A DNA stretch of 64,000 nt from Prado023 sp963747335 (GTDB lineage Bacteria > Actinomycetota > Actinomycetes > S36-B12 > CAIYMF01), in contig CAVVEV010000004.1 of assembly GCA_963747335.1 (NCBI GenBank), positions 62,001 to 126,000 on the forward strand. Direction: 5' to 3'. Each line of letters begins with the position of its first letter. The first letter of the stretch is position 1. Shown piece by piece: positions 8,267 through 16,838 of this stretch. The translations under genes and the position numbers were made by a program. The notes under the pieces were generated by a model, which was not told where the DNA came from, searched no databases, and saw nothing but the letters and a program-made list of their open reading frames with translations.

Positions 8267-9111
8267 GAATCTGCCTCGTGCGCGCCCAGGATGCGCGCCG
8301 GTGGCGTGGTCGTGGTCATCGAGTGCATCCACCAGAGCGCGGCACCGAAGAAGCCGAGCGTGGCGGCCAGCACCACCTGTCCCAGGACGGTGCCGTACGG
8401 GCCCGTGTACCCGCGGTTCAGCAGGCCCGCGGCGATGATCGCCAGGGTGATGGCCGTGACCGCACGGGCGGTGGTGCGCGGCTTGGCCCGGTCGGCCTCG
8501 ATGCGTCGGCGGGCAGCTACCTCCTCGCCCACGGAGTCAGCGATCGCGGTGAGCGCCGCCGCCACACCCGGACCACGGCGCCGCGACGCGAGGATGAGCG
8601 AGGCCACCACCAGATCCGCCGTCGGGTCAGCGAGGTCATCGGCGAACCGGCGCAGGGCTGACTCGGTGGGAGTCCGCGCCGAGATCCGTGCCGACAGCGT
8701 GGCGATCTCCCCCGCGATCGGGGCAGGTGCCGTCCTCGCCGCAGTCTGGATGGCCTGCTCGAGGCCGACTCCGATCGCAAGCACGTCGGACAGGCGCCGG
8801 GTCCACTCCTCGACGGCTTCGACCCGGTCGATCTGGGTCTCGGCACGCGCCCCAGCTCCGGACATGGCGGGCAGCCCGATGGCCGCGGCCGCGGCGCCCA
8901 AGCCGAGTGCCGGCCAGCCGGTGACGCCCCACACAACCAGCGCGATCCCCAGCGCCACCGGCCAACGCAGGGTCGACCACGACACGTCGGCGCGGCTCGC
9001 GGCTGCCACTCGGGCCCGGGGTTGCCAGCCGCTGGTTGCACCGATCATCAGCGCGATCCCGAAGGCGGCAACGAGTGCGGCAACCCCGGCCAGGGCCTGC
9101 GCCGCCGTCAT
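8263..9111 (-). CDS. tadB: TadB, type II/IV secretion F-domain protein
   Basis: 282-residue inner-membrane platform protein of the Tad pilus. Hydrophobic segments lie at about 4-24, 52-78 and two near the C-terminus (about 213-230 and 240-262). Between them is the cytosolic helical F-domain, with a characteristic EEWTRRLSDVLAIGVGLEQAI and a later ASRRRGPGVAAAL. TadB and TadC are thought to form the platform on which the CpaF ATPase acts. ATGA overlaps couple it to cpaF upstream and tadC downstream. Confidence 0.85.
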   Translation of the reverse strand: MTAAQALAGVAALVAAFGIALMIGATSGWQPRARVAAASRADVSWSTLRWPVALGIALVVWGVTGWPALGLGAAAAAIGLPAMSGAGARAETQIDRVEAVEEWTRRLSDVLAIGVGLEQAIQTAARTAPAPIAGEIATLSARISARTPTESALRRFADDLADPTADLVVASLILASRRRGPGVAAALTAIADSVGEEVAARRRIEADRAKPRTTARAVTAITLAIIAAGLLNRGYTGPYGTVLGQVVLAATLGFFGAALWWMHSMTTTTPPARILGAHEADS

Positions 9112-10511
9112 CGGGCGGCCCTGCGCACTGCCCGGACCGGGTCCAGGTGTGGCGTGTCGAGCAGCGCCGGGTCGAACCCGGCGGCGACCAGGTCCGGAAG
9201 GCAGTGCGGGTGGTGCGCGGGGACGGCGCGACCGTCCGCGCCGGGGGTGAACACGGTCGTGACGACCGGGCGTCCGGCCTCACCGACCCCATCGACCTCG
9301 ATCACCTCGGCAACGAACCGGTGTCGGATCCCGCCGCTCTCAGCGTCGTGGCGCAGCGTCAGGTGGACGATGAAGTCGATGCCGTCGGCCGCCGCGCGGT
9401 ACGCGAACGAGTCGGTCATCCCGCCGCCCTGCTCGAGGCAGAGGTTCACGATCCGGTCCAGGGCCTTGCTGGCCGTCCGGGCGTGAAGCGTGCACATGGA
9501 CCCGTCGCCCACACTCATCGCGTTCAGCATCGGGACCACCTCCGGTCCGCGGACCTCCCCGACGATCACGCGTCGCACGTTCATGCGCAGCGCATCGACG
9601 ACGAGGTTCGAGAGGGTCACCTCGCCGGACGCGCGCCCGGACGCATCGCGCTCGGACGACCCGATCCGCGCCTCCATCGCGACCACCCGGGGATGCCGCT
9701 CGGCCAGTTCGTGCAGGTGCAGCTCGTACTCCCGCTCGATCGTGGCGAAGCGCTCCATCGGCGAGAACTCGGCGGCCAGCGCGCGGAGCATGGTCGTCTT
9801 TCCGGCGTTCTGCGCGCCAGTGACGATGACGTTCTTGCCTGCCCGGATCGCTGCCCCGAGGAACTCGGCAACCGCGCGTGACATCGACCCCCACTGCACC
9901 ATCTGGTCCAGGGACACATCGCGGACGCGGTGCCGCCGGATCACCACGACCGGCCGCGGGGTCACCCACGCCATGGCCGTGAGCCGGGAGCCGTCGTCCA
10001 GGCGGAGGTGCAGGCTCGGGCTGGCCGTCGAGAAGGACCGCTCGGCCTGGCCGGTGCGGGTCACGAGCGCCTGGATCAGTTCCACCAGCTCCGCGTCGGA
10101 GTCAGCCACCGGTTCACCGCGAACCTCCCGGCCGTCCGCGTGGGCGATCCAGACGTTGTCGTAACCCGTGACCTCGATGTTCTCGATGGACGGGTCGTCG
10201 ATCAGCGGCTGCAGGCGACCCATCCCAAAGATCGCATCCATGACGCTGTCGGCGATCGCGAACTCCTCATCGACCGTCCAGGGGCGCTGGCCGGCGTGGA
10301 CGCGATCGCGCGACCTGGCGATGAGGACCTCGGTCAGGAGCGTGCGCGCGAGCTCGCGGCGAGCACCCGGGTCAGCCACTGGCACCTCACGCAGCCGGAT
10401 GGCCAGGGCGTCGGACACCTCGCGACGGATCTGGGCGACAAGGCGGTGGTCGACAGCGACCTGTGGGGCGACGGCCGAGTCTGCAGAGGGCACGACCTGC
10501 ATGGGACCCAT
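9108..10511 (-). CDS. cpaF: CpaF/TadA secretion ATPase
   Basis: 467-residue hexameric secretion ATPase powering Tad pilus assembly on the cytoplasmic face. The N-terminal half holds the CpaF-type helical region and NTEN-like FGMGRLQPLIDDPSIENIEV. The C-terminal RecA-like domain has a Walker A loop GAQNAGKTT, an Asp-box region ATIEREYELHL, a Walker B region RRVIVGEVRGPE and a His-box STCTLHA-like segment (GSMCTLHARTAS). Start ATG 10511 was chosen because the preceding cpaE-like gene stops there (TGATG); the longer frame upstream belongs to that gene's shadow. Confidence 0.9.
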   Translation of the reverse strand: MGPMQVVPSADSAVAPQVAVDHRLVAQIRREVSDALAIRLREVPVADPGARRELARTLLTEVLIARSRDRVHAGQRPWTVDEEFAIADSVMDAIFGMGRLQPLIDDPSIENIEVTGYDNVWIAHADGREVRGEPVADSDAELVELIQALVTRTGQAERSFSTASPSLHLRLDDGSRLTAMAWVTPRPVVVIRRHRVRDVSLDQMVQWGSMSRAVAEFLGAAIRAGKNVIVTGAQNAGKTTMLRALAAEFSPMERFATIEREYELHLHELAERHPRVVAMEARIGSSERDASGRASGEVTLSNLVVDALRMNVRRVIVGEVRGPEVVPMLNAMSVGDGSMCTLHARTASKALDRIVNLCLEQGGGMTDSFAYRAAADGIDFIVHLTLRHDAESGGIRHRFVAEVIEVDGVGEAGRPVVTTVFTPGADGRAVPAHHPHCLPDLVAAGFDPALLDTPHLDPVRAVRRAAR

Positions 10512-11329
10512 CAGCCGTGCACCTGCGCGGCCGATGCGATCGGATCGGCAAGTCCCACGGGGGGAGCAGGAAGGTGCCGGTTCGCCCGACTGATCGCCAT
10601 CGCGCCGAGATCCCCGGCCACTCGGCGAACGGAACGGGCGTACTCGCTGCGCTCGAAGCCGCGCCCCGGGTTCGCCCCCTCGGAGTGGACCCGAGCAGAC
10701 GCAGATTCGAATGCCAGGACCCCGATCAGCGGCAGGTCCACTGCCTCCGCGACCTCCGAAGCGCGATACGGCGAGTCCGCCTCGACGACAAGCAGGTGCA
10801 GCGGCACCCCCGCCCAGGGCCAGACGGCCGCCAACCGATGCGCGGCCATGACCGCGGCCAGGGACGGCCGCACCAGGAGCACCGCCAGGTCGCTGACGGC
10901 CAGCCACGCAGACCCCATACCGGTGCGATCCACCCGGCCAGCATCGACAAGGACGTCGGCACCCTCGTGGTGCAGGTCCGCGCGCAACTCAGCAAGGACG
11001 TCCCACGCGAGTGGCAGTGCGGCGGACCGCGCCTCGTCGGGGACTCCCGGCAGCACCCGCGCCGAGCCATCGGCGCGCAGGTGCACCGTGGCCGAGTCGA
11101 GGGCGTCGCGCGAGTGCAGGTCGCGAGCTGTCGCCAGCGGAAGGACCCCGGCAGTGGTCGGGACGGCACCGCGGAGGACCCCGGCGCCGATGTCCCCACC
11201 GATCGGGTCGGCGTCCACGGCCAGGGCGCTGCGTCCCGGATGGACGGTGGACCACGCCAGGGTGAGGGCCACGGTCGCGGTCGTGACGCCGGGCGAGCCC
11301 TTGGCGCTGAGCAGGCTGATGATGGCCAC
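10511..11329 (-). CDS. CpaE-like MinD/ParA-family protein with degenerate P-loop
   Basis: 272-residue member of the MinD/ParA fold in the CpaE position of the Tad operon, presumably localising the machine. The fold is visible from SLLSAKGSPGVTTATVALTLAW, a later DVLVDAGRVDR and LLVVEAD. The deviant Walker A normally reads KGGxGKTT; here it is KGSPGVTT, so the second lysine is replaced by valine and ATP hydrolysis is doubtful. Start: GTG 11329 is preferred because GAGGG precedes it and it follows the upstream stop by one base; GTG 11341 (four codons longer, 11-base overlap) is an alternative. Confidence 0.78.
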   Translation of the reverse strand: MAIISLLSAKGSPGVTTATVALTLAWSTVHPGRSALAVDADPIGGDIGAGVLRGAVPTTAGVLPLATARDLHSRDALDSATVHLRADGSARVLPGVPDEARSAALPLAWDVLAELRADLHHEGADVLVDAGRVDRTGMGSAWLAVSDLAVLLVRPSLAAVMAAHRLAAVWPWAGVPLHLLVVEADSPYRASEVAEAVDLPLIGVLAFESASARVHSEGANPGRGFERSEYARSVRRVAGDLGAMAISRANRHLPAPPVGLADPIASAAQVHG

Positions 11330-11330
11330 G

Positions 11331-12047
11331 TCAGCCCTCACTCGGCTCGACGACCAGCGCGACGTGGCCGTTGGCTGCTGACACTGCGAGTCGTGGCCCG
11401 GCGGCCGCGGCGCTCGTCACATCGACGACTGTGACGCCGTTGATGTCGGCCGCGCCGACGCGCACGACGGTGGCGGCGATCGGCGCGGCAGCCACTCCGG
11501 CGCCGAGGTCGGCGCCACCGTCGGTGGCGGACTCGGAGTCGACAGCCAGGATGCGATCCCCGGCGCGCAGGCCACCGGCGGGCATGCGCTCGGATGGCAC
11601 GGGGATCGGGACAAGGACGCGCCCTGGACCAGGCTCGCCAGCCGGCTCGAGCATGCCTGGGGTCAGCAACATGCCCGGGGTCAGGCGCGTCGTCGCCACC
11701 TGGCCCACGACGGCGTCACGTTCGGCCGCCGACAGCACCGCGACTCCGGGGTCGACCGACACGCGGGCGATCGCGATGTCGTCGGTGGTCACGGCCTCGC
11801 CGTACGCCACGTGGGCGCGAACAGCCAGGACCTCCTGTCGCTGGCCAGCAGCACCCACGAGCCACACGACGGTCAGCGCTCCCAGTGCGGCGAGGAGTGC
11901 GCCGAGCCCGATCAGCCACGGTCGCCGACGGCCCCGGATCGGCGCGATGCCGCCCGGATGGGTACCGGTGGCGGAGCCGCCGGGGCGAGCCGGGGAGGTC
12001 GTCGGTCGCGGGGAGGGCCCGGAAATCCTGGAGGGCGCGGTGGTCAT
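11331..12047 (-). CDS. SAF-domain protein, CpaB/RcpC-like
   Basis: 238 residues: a Pro/Gly/Arg-rich cytoplasmic N-terminus (about 1-42), one membrane helix (about 46-68, WLIGLGALLAALGALTVVWL), then an extracytoplasmic SAF domain beginning VLAVRAHVAYGEAVTTDDIA with the usual LTPGMLLT motif. SAF domains occur in CpaB, which in diderms works with the secretin; in monoderms the partner is unknown. First full-size gene of the Tad operon. Its ATG at 12047 overlaps the stop of a 33-codon leader ORF. Confidence 0.8.
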   Translation of the reverse strand: MTTAPSRISGPSPRPTTSPARPGGSATGTHPGGIAPIRGRRRPWLIGLGALLAALGALTVVWLVGAAGQRQEVLAVRAHVAYGEAVTTDDIAIARVSVDPGVAVLSAAERDAVVGQVATTRLTPGMLLTPGMLEPAGEPGPGRVLVPIPVPSERMPAGGLRAGDRILAVDSESATDGGADLGAGVAAAPIAATVVRVGAADINGVTVVDVTSAAAAGPRLAVSAANGHVALVVEPSEG

Positions 12048-12145
12048 GAAGGTTCCCCAGAGGTCAGCGCCGGGACCCTCCGGCGAGGTTGATCATGGGA
12101 GCCTGCCCTCGGGCCTCGCTCAGTGCACGGCATGACATGGCTCAT
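12044..12145 (-). CDS. 33-residue leader ORF of the Tad operon
   Basis: Small ORF starting ATG 12145 (MSHVMPCTERGPRAGSHDQP...) and ending in a TGA that overlaps the ATG of the SAF/CpaB-like gene by four bases. That is the same coupling used by almost every gene pair in this locus. The ribosome binding site is one of the strongest in the window (AAGGGGGAGCTGCC before ATG). The peptide is basic and hydrophilic with one cysteine and no membrane segment. It may be a translational leader that delivers ribosomes to the first Tad gene and need not have a function as a protein. Homologues not checked. Confidence 0.5.
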   Translation of the reverse strand: MSHVMPCTERGPRAGSHDQPRRRVPALTSGEPS

Positions 12146-12162
12146 GGCAGCTCCCCCTTCGG

Positions 12163-12231
12163 ATATGCCCGCACATCCGGCATAACGGCTGTAACGGCAT
12201 GTACTGCGCCTCGCCGACAAAGCGGGCATAT
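12163..12231. promoter_or_regulatory. likely Tad operon control region with inverted repeat
   Basis: The only markedly lower-GC stretch in this part of the window (12146-12300) lies just upstream of the leader ORF. It contains a perfect 10-bp inverted repeat, ATATGCCCGC at 12163-12172 and GCGGGCATAT at 12222-12231, with 49 bases between, and AACGGC repeats inside. I could not assign a convincing -35/-10 pair. On the minus strand there is also a 26-codon Cys/His-rich ORF (12200-12120, MPLQPLCRMCGH...), whose ribosome binding site is weak. The position suggests operator plus promoter for the pilus operon; this is inference. Confidence 0.4.
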
Positions 12232-12357
12232 GGACGCGGCCGTATGGTAAAGAGCAATCTGGCCGATCTCCTAATCGATGTCCGACTGCATGGGCGATCC
12301 CGCGCGGAGCGACGCGCAGGCTTCGCACCCCGTTCAGGCCCAGCGTCCCGCCAGCCA

Positions 12358-13251
12358 TCACGCGATCCCCCGATCGGACTTGTGCCTCTCGAACCCCTCG
12401 AGCCACGCTCCTGGTCCGGCAGCCCAGCGCACGGTCGTCGAGCGCAGGGCGGCCTGTACTGCCGGATCCCCAAGGACCGACAGCCCACACCGGGATGCCA
12501 ACTCCAGGACCCCCGGCCACTCACCGCCACCCAGCAGGAGCCCCGCGAGGCGCCGCGCCTGCCACTCCGGGACTCCGACGCGCAGTGACACCCAGCGCCA
12601 TCGGGTCGTCGGCGAGCCGGTCCGGCCACGCGCTGCATGGTCGGCCATGATCTCGATGGCGTCTGCGGCCTCCGCCCGATTCCAGCCGACGTCGACCAGT
12701 GCGTCCAGGACCGCCGAGACAACAGGCCCATGGTCCGGTTCATCGCGGGTGGCCCCTTGGGTGGGCTGCCACCCTCCATCCGTCAACTCGTCGAGGGACA
12801 GGCACCGGGTTCGTCGCGCGGGTGCGTGGAGCTGGGCCACATGGCCAGCCCGGTGGTCCGTCGCGGATTCCTCAGCGCCAGGCGCACGGATCCCCGTGGC
12901 GTCCACGCCCGGCGCCGCCGCACCCGGAGCCATGGCGATCACCGCTCCACGGCCGAGGAGCCGAGCGGACTCGATCTCGGCGGCGACTGCCCGACGAACA
13001 GCCGCCCAGACCATCCCCCCGGGATTCTCTGCTGTCCGCGCCGTGGGCCGTCGCAGCGCATCCCATGCCGCCTCCCACCCCGAGGCCTCGGCCTGGTCCG
13101 CGGCCGGTCCCCGCAACCCCGAGCGACGGACGACGGGAACCACGACGGTACGCCGCACGTAGTCGAGCAACTGCCTGCCTGCAGCGCTGTCCCATCCCTC
13201 CAGATCGACGCGGTGCAGCGAATCGCGCAGGAACTGGGCAGTGAGGTCCAT
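12358..13251 (-). CDS. uncharacterised helical protein, possibly sigma-like
   Basis: 297 residues, no signal peptide or membrane helix. The N-terminal third (residues about 1-110) is helical, with EASGWEAAWDALRRP...NPGGMVWAAVRRAVAAEI, a layout that reminds me of sigma region 2 or related DNA-binding helical bundles. The middle is a disordered Ala/Pro linker, and the C-terminal third holds WRWVSLRVGVPEWQARRLAGLL, which could be a helix-turn-helix. I do not recognise the family, and the regulator idea is weak inference. Start ATG 13251 is supported by AGGAGGGAGTACTGAC. It lies upstream of, and on the same strand as, the Tad operon, and is divergent from two other unknown genes. Confidence 0.65.
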   Translation of the reverse strand: MDLTAQFLRDSLHRVDLEGWDSAAGRQLLDYVRRTVVVPVVRRSGLRGPAADQAEASGWEAAWDALRRPTARTAENPGGMVWAAVRRAVAAEIESARLLGRGAVIAMAPGAAAPGVDATGIRAPGAEESATDHRAGHVAQLHAPARRTRCLSLDELTDGGWQPTQGATRDEPDHGPVVSAVLDALVDVGWNRAEAADAIEIMADHAARGRTGSPTTRWRWVSLRVGVPEWQARRLAGLLLGGGEWPGVLELASRCGLSVLGDPAVQAALRSTTVRWAAGPGAWLEGFERHKSDRGIA

Positions 13252-13657
13252 GTCAGTACTCCCTCCTGGGGTGGTCGATCGACTCGCGGCCGATGCGCTG
13301 CACCGTGCCCCAGCGCCGTTGCCGCATCTGTTGCCATTCGTGCGACCGCGGCTCAGCGACCCAGGTCGTTCGCCCGGGCAAGCTTCCGAGATGACCCTCT
13401 GACCTGCGATGACGGTATGCCTGACGGGCGGCAACAACTCATGGCGCAGGGGCAGGTCGGCGCCTGCGCAGGAGTGTCGTAGCCAGGCACCATCTCCCGC
13501 GGGTCGCCGGCAACGTCGTCCGCGAATGGCGCACGTTGCCCGGCAACACCTGCCCGACCACCACCGGGCTGCGGCACTGCCGATGACCCCCGGCTGCGCG
13601 CACTGATGCAGATGACGGCCGCGCACCAGAGCTGGCCGACCGACCCGGAGGTTCCCC
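13252..13657. promoter_or_regulatory. divergent intergenic region
   Basis: 406 bases between the starts of a minus-strand gene (13251) and a plus-strand gene (13658), so it must hold promoters for both directions. I see strong ribosome binding sites at each edge (AGGAGGG before 13251, GGAGGTTCCCC before 13658) but no clear -35/-10 hexamers, no RNA gene and no convincing protein; short reading frames on both strands lack supported starts. Confidence 0.4.
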
Positions 13658-14083
13658 ATGACACCGTCCACCGCTTCCCCAGAACTGGGGGTCATCGCCG
13701 ACCTCCCCGCCACGCTCGCGGGGCTCTGGACGGCCATCACGATGACCCACGACATAGCCGGGGGCCTCGTCGAACACGGTGCCCCGAAGGACGCCGACAT
13801 TCCGGGAGGAGTCGCTGCCGCGTGCGCGGAGGCGGCCCAGAGCATCTCGGCCGCTCGGCGGGAGGCGCTCGTCCCGATCGCCGAACTGCCGGACCCGAGG
13901 GCGGTGGAGCCAGGCGAGGAGTTGGCCCTGCTCGGCGCCCTGTCGAGAAGCTGCATCGATCTGGCAGTCGACCTGCTGGGCAACGAGGACGAACCCCTGA
14001 CGCCCATCGAGGTCCTGGCGGTCACCCGCGCCGTCACCGCGCTCTGCAGTGCCCGCACCCTGACCCAGGGCCGCGTCGCATGA
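13658..14083 (+). CDS. uncharacterised helical protein next to Tad locus
   Basis: 141 residues, acidic and Ala/Leu-rich, predicted mostly helical, with no signal peptide or membrane segment. Recognisable blocks are LPATLAGLWTAITMTHDIAGG and ELALLGALSRSCIDLAVDLLG. I do not recognise the family. Start ATG 13658 follows GGAGGTTCCCC closely. Its stop overlaps the next gene's ATG (ATGA), so the two are co-translated, and their similar helical style suggests partners in one complex. Confidence 0.68.
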   Translation: MTPSTASPELGVIADLPATLAGLWTAITMTHDIAGGLVEHGAPKDADIPGGVAAACAEAAQSISAARREALVPIAELPDPRAVEPGEELALLGALSRSCIDLAVDLLGNEDEPLTPIEVLAVTRAVTALCSARTLTQGRVA

Positions 14084-15411
14084 GCATCCAGACGGCTGCT
14101 GAGCCCGTCCGCCGGTCCACCACGACCTATGCCCAACTCACCGGACAGGCTGCGCGATGCATCGCGCGCGCCACCATCGAGGCAGTCCAGGAGCCCTGCG
14201 GTGGCAACGGTCCAGATGCCCTGGGCATCTCTGCTCACCACGACCTCGCCGACGCGCTGGTGCACCTCGCGAAGACCCTGGCCAAGCCCCTGGGCGGCGC
14301 CACAGCCTCACCGGCCAGGCGTCGTCGAGGGGGGCCCGACTCCCGATTGCTCCGGGCGCTCGAGGAGGTCGCACGACCTCGAAGCTGGAGCGAACCCGGG
14401 CCCACGGACGGGCCCGGGGCGGCCCTGGCCCACGCGGCGCTCCTGATCCGCGCGGCCGCCGACCTCTGGTCCACACACCACAGCGCAGACGGCCGGCCGA
14501 GGAGCCCCGAGGCCTCCCGGATGCGACACCCCTCGACCTTGGGCGCCGCGTCACGGGAGTGGCGAACGCTCGTGGCGCTGACCGCGGAGGCGGCCGAGGC
14601 CCTGGTGGAACATGGTCGGCCCGACGAGCCCAGCGAACCCGCGATCGCAGACCTGCGCGCGTTCCCGCGGCCGAGGGGAGACGCGGGCGGGCCGATCGCA
14701 ACCGAAGGACTCCTCGACCTCACCGTCGCCCGCCCGGGCATCCGACCCGGGCAACCACCCCTCGATGAGCTCTCCGAGCGCGTCGTCCGCCTGCGCCACC
14801 TGGCATGGACCCTGTCAGAGGTCGGCAGCGCGCCCTACGCGGTGCACGGGAACCTTGCCGCAATCGGTATCGCCCTGCACCATGCTGCGCGGACGGCCCA
14901 CCTGTCCCTCGCTGAGCGGGCGCCGAGCCAGCAGATCCGGGACCGCCACCTCGACGCAGCCAACCACGCTGCCATGGGCGAGTCGGGGTGGAGGGAGATC
15001 TCCGAGCAGGTGCGGGCACTGCGCACGCCCCACCCGAGCACCCATCCGATCCAGATCGAGCGACTGGACATCGACCGCCTGCTGAGTCGGGCCGCTCCGA
15101 GCGGGCATCCGGTGTCGCGACCCGAGGTCGGCTGGGTGCTGAGCCGGATCGCCGCGTCCTTCACCGAGGTGGCAGCGCACAACGCCGTCGCACTTCGGGC
15201 AGCGCAGGACCGGGGCGACCTGCTGCTGCTCGGGCGGGCGATCCCCACCGACGCCCTGCCCCGGCGGCCCGACCTCTTGGCGGCGCGCCTCTCCGATCAG
15301 GTGATCCCCGCGCCCACGGCGGTGATCGCCAGGCTGGAGTCCCACTACCGGGCCATCGCCAAGGGCGCGCCCGCCCGGCCCTCCACCGACGTGTCACCCC
15401 CGGCCGCGTGA
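14080..15411 (+). CDS. uncharacterised helical protein, partner of preceding gene
   Basis: 443 residues without membrane segments. Helical blocks alternate with charged Pro/Ser linkers, for example HHDLADALVHLAKTLAKPLGG, ALAHAALLIRAAADLWSTHH and VGWVLSRIAASFTEVAAHNAV. Several conserved-looking His-His and Trp positions recur (ALHHAARTAH, STHHSADG), which may indicate an internally repeated four-helix unit, but I cannot assign a fold or function. ATG 14080 overlaps the upstream stop. It converges with the AMIN-like gene 35 bases downstream. Confidence 0.68.
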   Translation: MSIQTAAEPVRRSTTTYAQLTGQAARCIARATIEAVQEPCGGNGPDALGISAHHDLADALVHLAKTLAKPLGGATASPARRRRGGPDSRLLRALEEVARPRSWSEPGPTDGPGAALAHAALLIRAAADLWSTHHSADGRPRSPEASRMRHPSTLGAASREWRTLVALTAEAAEALVEHGRPDEPSEPAIADLRAFPRPRGDAGGPIATEGLLDLTVARPGIRPGQPPLDELSERVVRLRHLAWTLSEVGSAPYAVHGNLAAIGIALHHAARTAHLSLAERAPSQQIRDRHLDAANHAAMGESGWREISEQVRALRTPHPSTHPIQIERLDIDRLLSRAAPSGHPVSRPEVGWVLSRIAASFTEVAAHNAVALRAAQDRGDLLLLGRAIPTDALPRRPDLLAARLSDQVIPAPTAVIARLESHYRAIAKGAPARPSTDVSPPAA

Positions 15412-15446
15412 GGGGAATCACCAACCGCGCCGGAGGATCTCGACAG

Positions 15447-16682
15447 TCAGCCGCACGGCTGGCCGCGCAGCGGGACCCCACCACCGGAGTAGGTGCGCAT
15501 CAGGGCGACGGTGATCGGGGTCCACTCGATGAACGTGCCCTTGGCCGGGACCCACGTCAGGTCACGGGGGAACCACGCGCCGGAGTCGGCCTGCTGCTCC
15601 AGTTGGGCGCCCGCATCGGTGAGACGCCCGCGCACACTGGACCACTCGCTGGAGAAGGCCCCACCGGTTCCGGTCACCACCCCACCATCGACGTTCAGCA
15701 CCAGGAACGACCCCACTGCGGGATGGGTGCCGCTCACCCCGGACACCAGGTACAGGCAGGTTCCTTGCCCGCGAGCCAGGCAGGCGGGCACCGAGTCACG
15801 CTGACCCGTGGGATGCTGCGTCTTCCCGGCCGGGTAGTAGACCTTGACCCAGTCCACGTTCCGCAGGCGCCGCAATGTGGGCAGGATCGAGTCGGCGATG
15901 GTGAAGTTGGACGCCGTCCCGTCGCAGCCCCCGGTCAGGCGCAACCGGGCAACGCGACGGGAGACGCTCACCGCGGTGAATCCGGTCACACCGGAGGTGA
16001 CCAGCCGGAGCCCGGCTGCCTGCTCCGTGAGCGTGGGACCCGCGAGGATCCGGTCCACAAGGCCCGTCGCGGGGTAGGCATCCGGGACGGATCGGCGCAC
16101 GGTGGCCCGCGCGGAGCGGCCAGCCGGGGCGTCCTTGTCCATGAACGTGACCCGCCGGGTCGTGCGGGGGAACGCCGTCGACACGTCGATCGCGATCCGT
16201 CCCGGGTTGGTGAGTCGGTGAACATGGAAGGGCATGCGCTTGGCCAGCCCGATGCCCATCGTCACGACCGCCTCGAAGTCCCCTGCTCCTCGCAGAGACA
16301 TCACGTTGGGCAGGGCAAAGGCCTGGTCGAGCACCACTGTCCGCCCCCCGTCCTCGGTGTGCGCGTGGGCCCCCTGGACCTGCACCCGGATGACTGCCCG
16401 GCCGGGCACGGGCACGCGCTCCCCGGAGAAGTCGCCGATCAACGCCGGCACCAGGGCCACAGTGGCCCGGGGCGCCCTTCGCGTGTCGAACTCGAGGACG
16501 AATCGATCAAAGCCGGAGTGGTGGGCCGCGCGGACCTCGACGACTGTCGCCACGGTGGGATCCGCCCCCGGCAGGGCCACGGCCGTGCCCGCACCCCCTG
16601 GGCCACCAGGCACGGTCAGCATGAGGGCCACTGCCCCGACCCCCACAGTGACTCGTCGGACCAAGGATTCACGGGACCACAT
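15447..16682 (-). CDS. secreted AMIN-like / GerMN-domain protein
   Basis: 411 residues with a Sec-type signal (MWSRESLVRRVTVGVGAVALMLTVP, cleavage near residue 35). Residues about 45-165 match the actinobacterial AMIN-like domain (HHSGFDRFVLEFD..., then GMGIGLAKRMPFHVHRL... and IAIDVSTAF). Residues about 205-300 look like a GerMN/sporulation-type domain (GPTLTEQAAGLRLVTSGVTG, then TLRRLRNVDWVKVYYP). The C-terminal 110 residues contain three cysteines (ACLARGQGTCLYL and the terminal QPCG) and may be a separate small domain. Such proteins act at the cell wall, possibly binding peptidoglycan; the exact function is unknown. Start ATG 16682 is followed immediately by the signal. Confidence 0.72.
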   Translation of the reverse strand: MWSRESLVRRVTVGVGAVALMLTVPGGPGGAGTAVALPGADPTVATVVEVRAAHHSGFDRFVLEFDTRRAPRATVALVPALIGDFSGERVPVPGRAVIRVQVQGAHAHTEDGGRTVVLDQAFALPNVMSLRGAGDFEAVVTMGIGLAKRMPFHVHRLTNPGRIAIDVSTAFPRTTRRVTFMDKDAPAGRSARATVRRSVPDAYPATGLVDRILAGPTLTEQAAGLRLVTSGVTGFTAVSVSRRVARLRLTGGCDGTASNFTIADSILPTLRRLRNVDWVKVYYPAGKTQHPTGQRDSVPACLARGQGTCLYLVSGVSGTHPAVGSFLVLNVDGGVVTGTGGAFSSEWSSVRGRLTDAGAQLEQQADSGAWFPRDLTWVPAKGTFIEWTPITVALMRTYSGGGVPLRGQPCG

Positions 16683-16838
16683 GACAGCCCCCTCACGCCG
16701 GGCGCCGAGCCCGCCGACTGGTTCGTCCAGGACCCCCGGGCAATCCCAGCATCCCGGTTATCGGCCTGCCGGGGAAGCCCCGAAGGTCCCGACCGTGGGG
16801 CCACCCACACGGGGTCCACGCCGCTTGTGAGGCCCCGG

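Noticed and set aside
7346..9250. 634-codon open frame on the plus strand opposite tadC/tadB
   Set aside because: It lies antisense to well-recognised Tad genes and its protein is Arg/Ala-rich with no motifs; long antisense frames are expected at this GC content.
13409..13606. 65-codon plus-strand ORF in the divergent region
   Set aside because: No ribosome binding site and composition like non-coding flanks.
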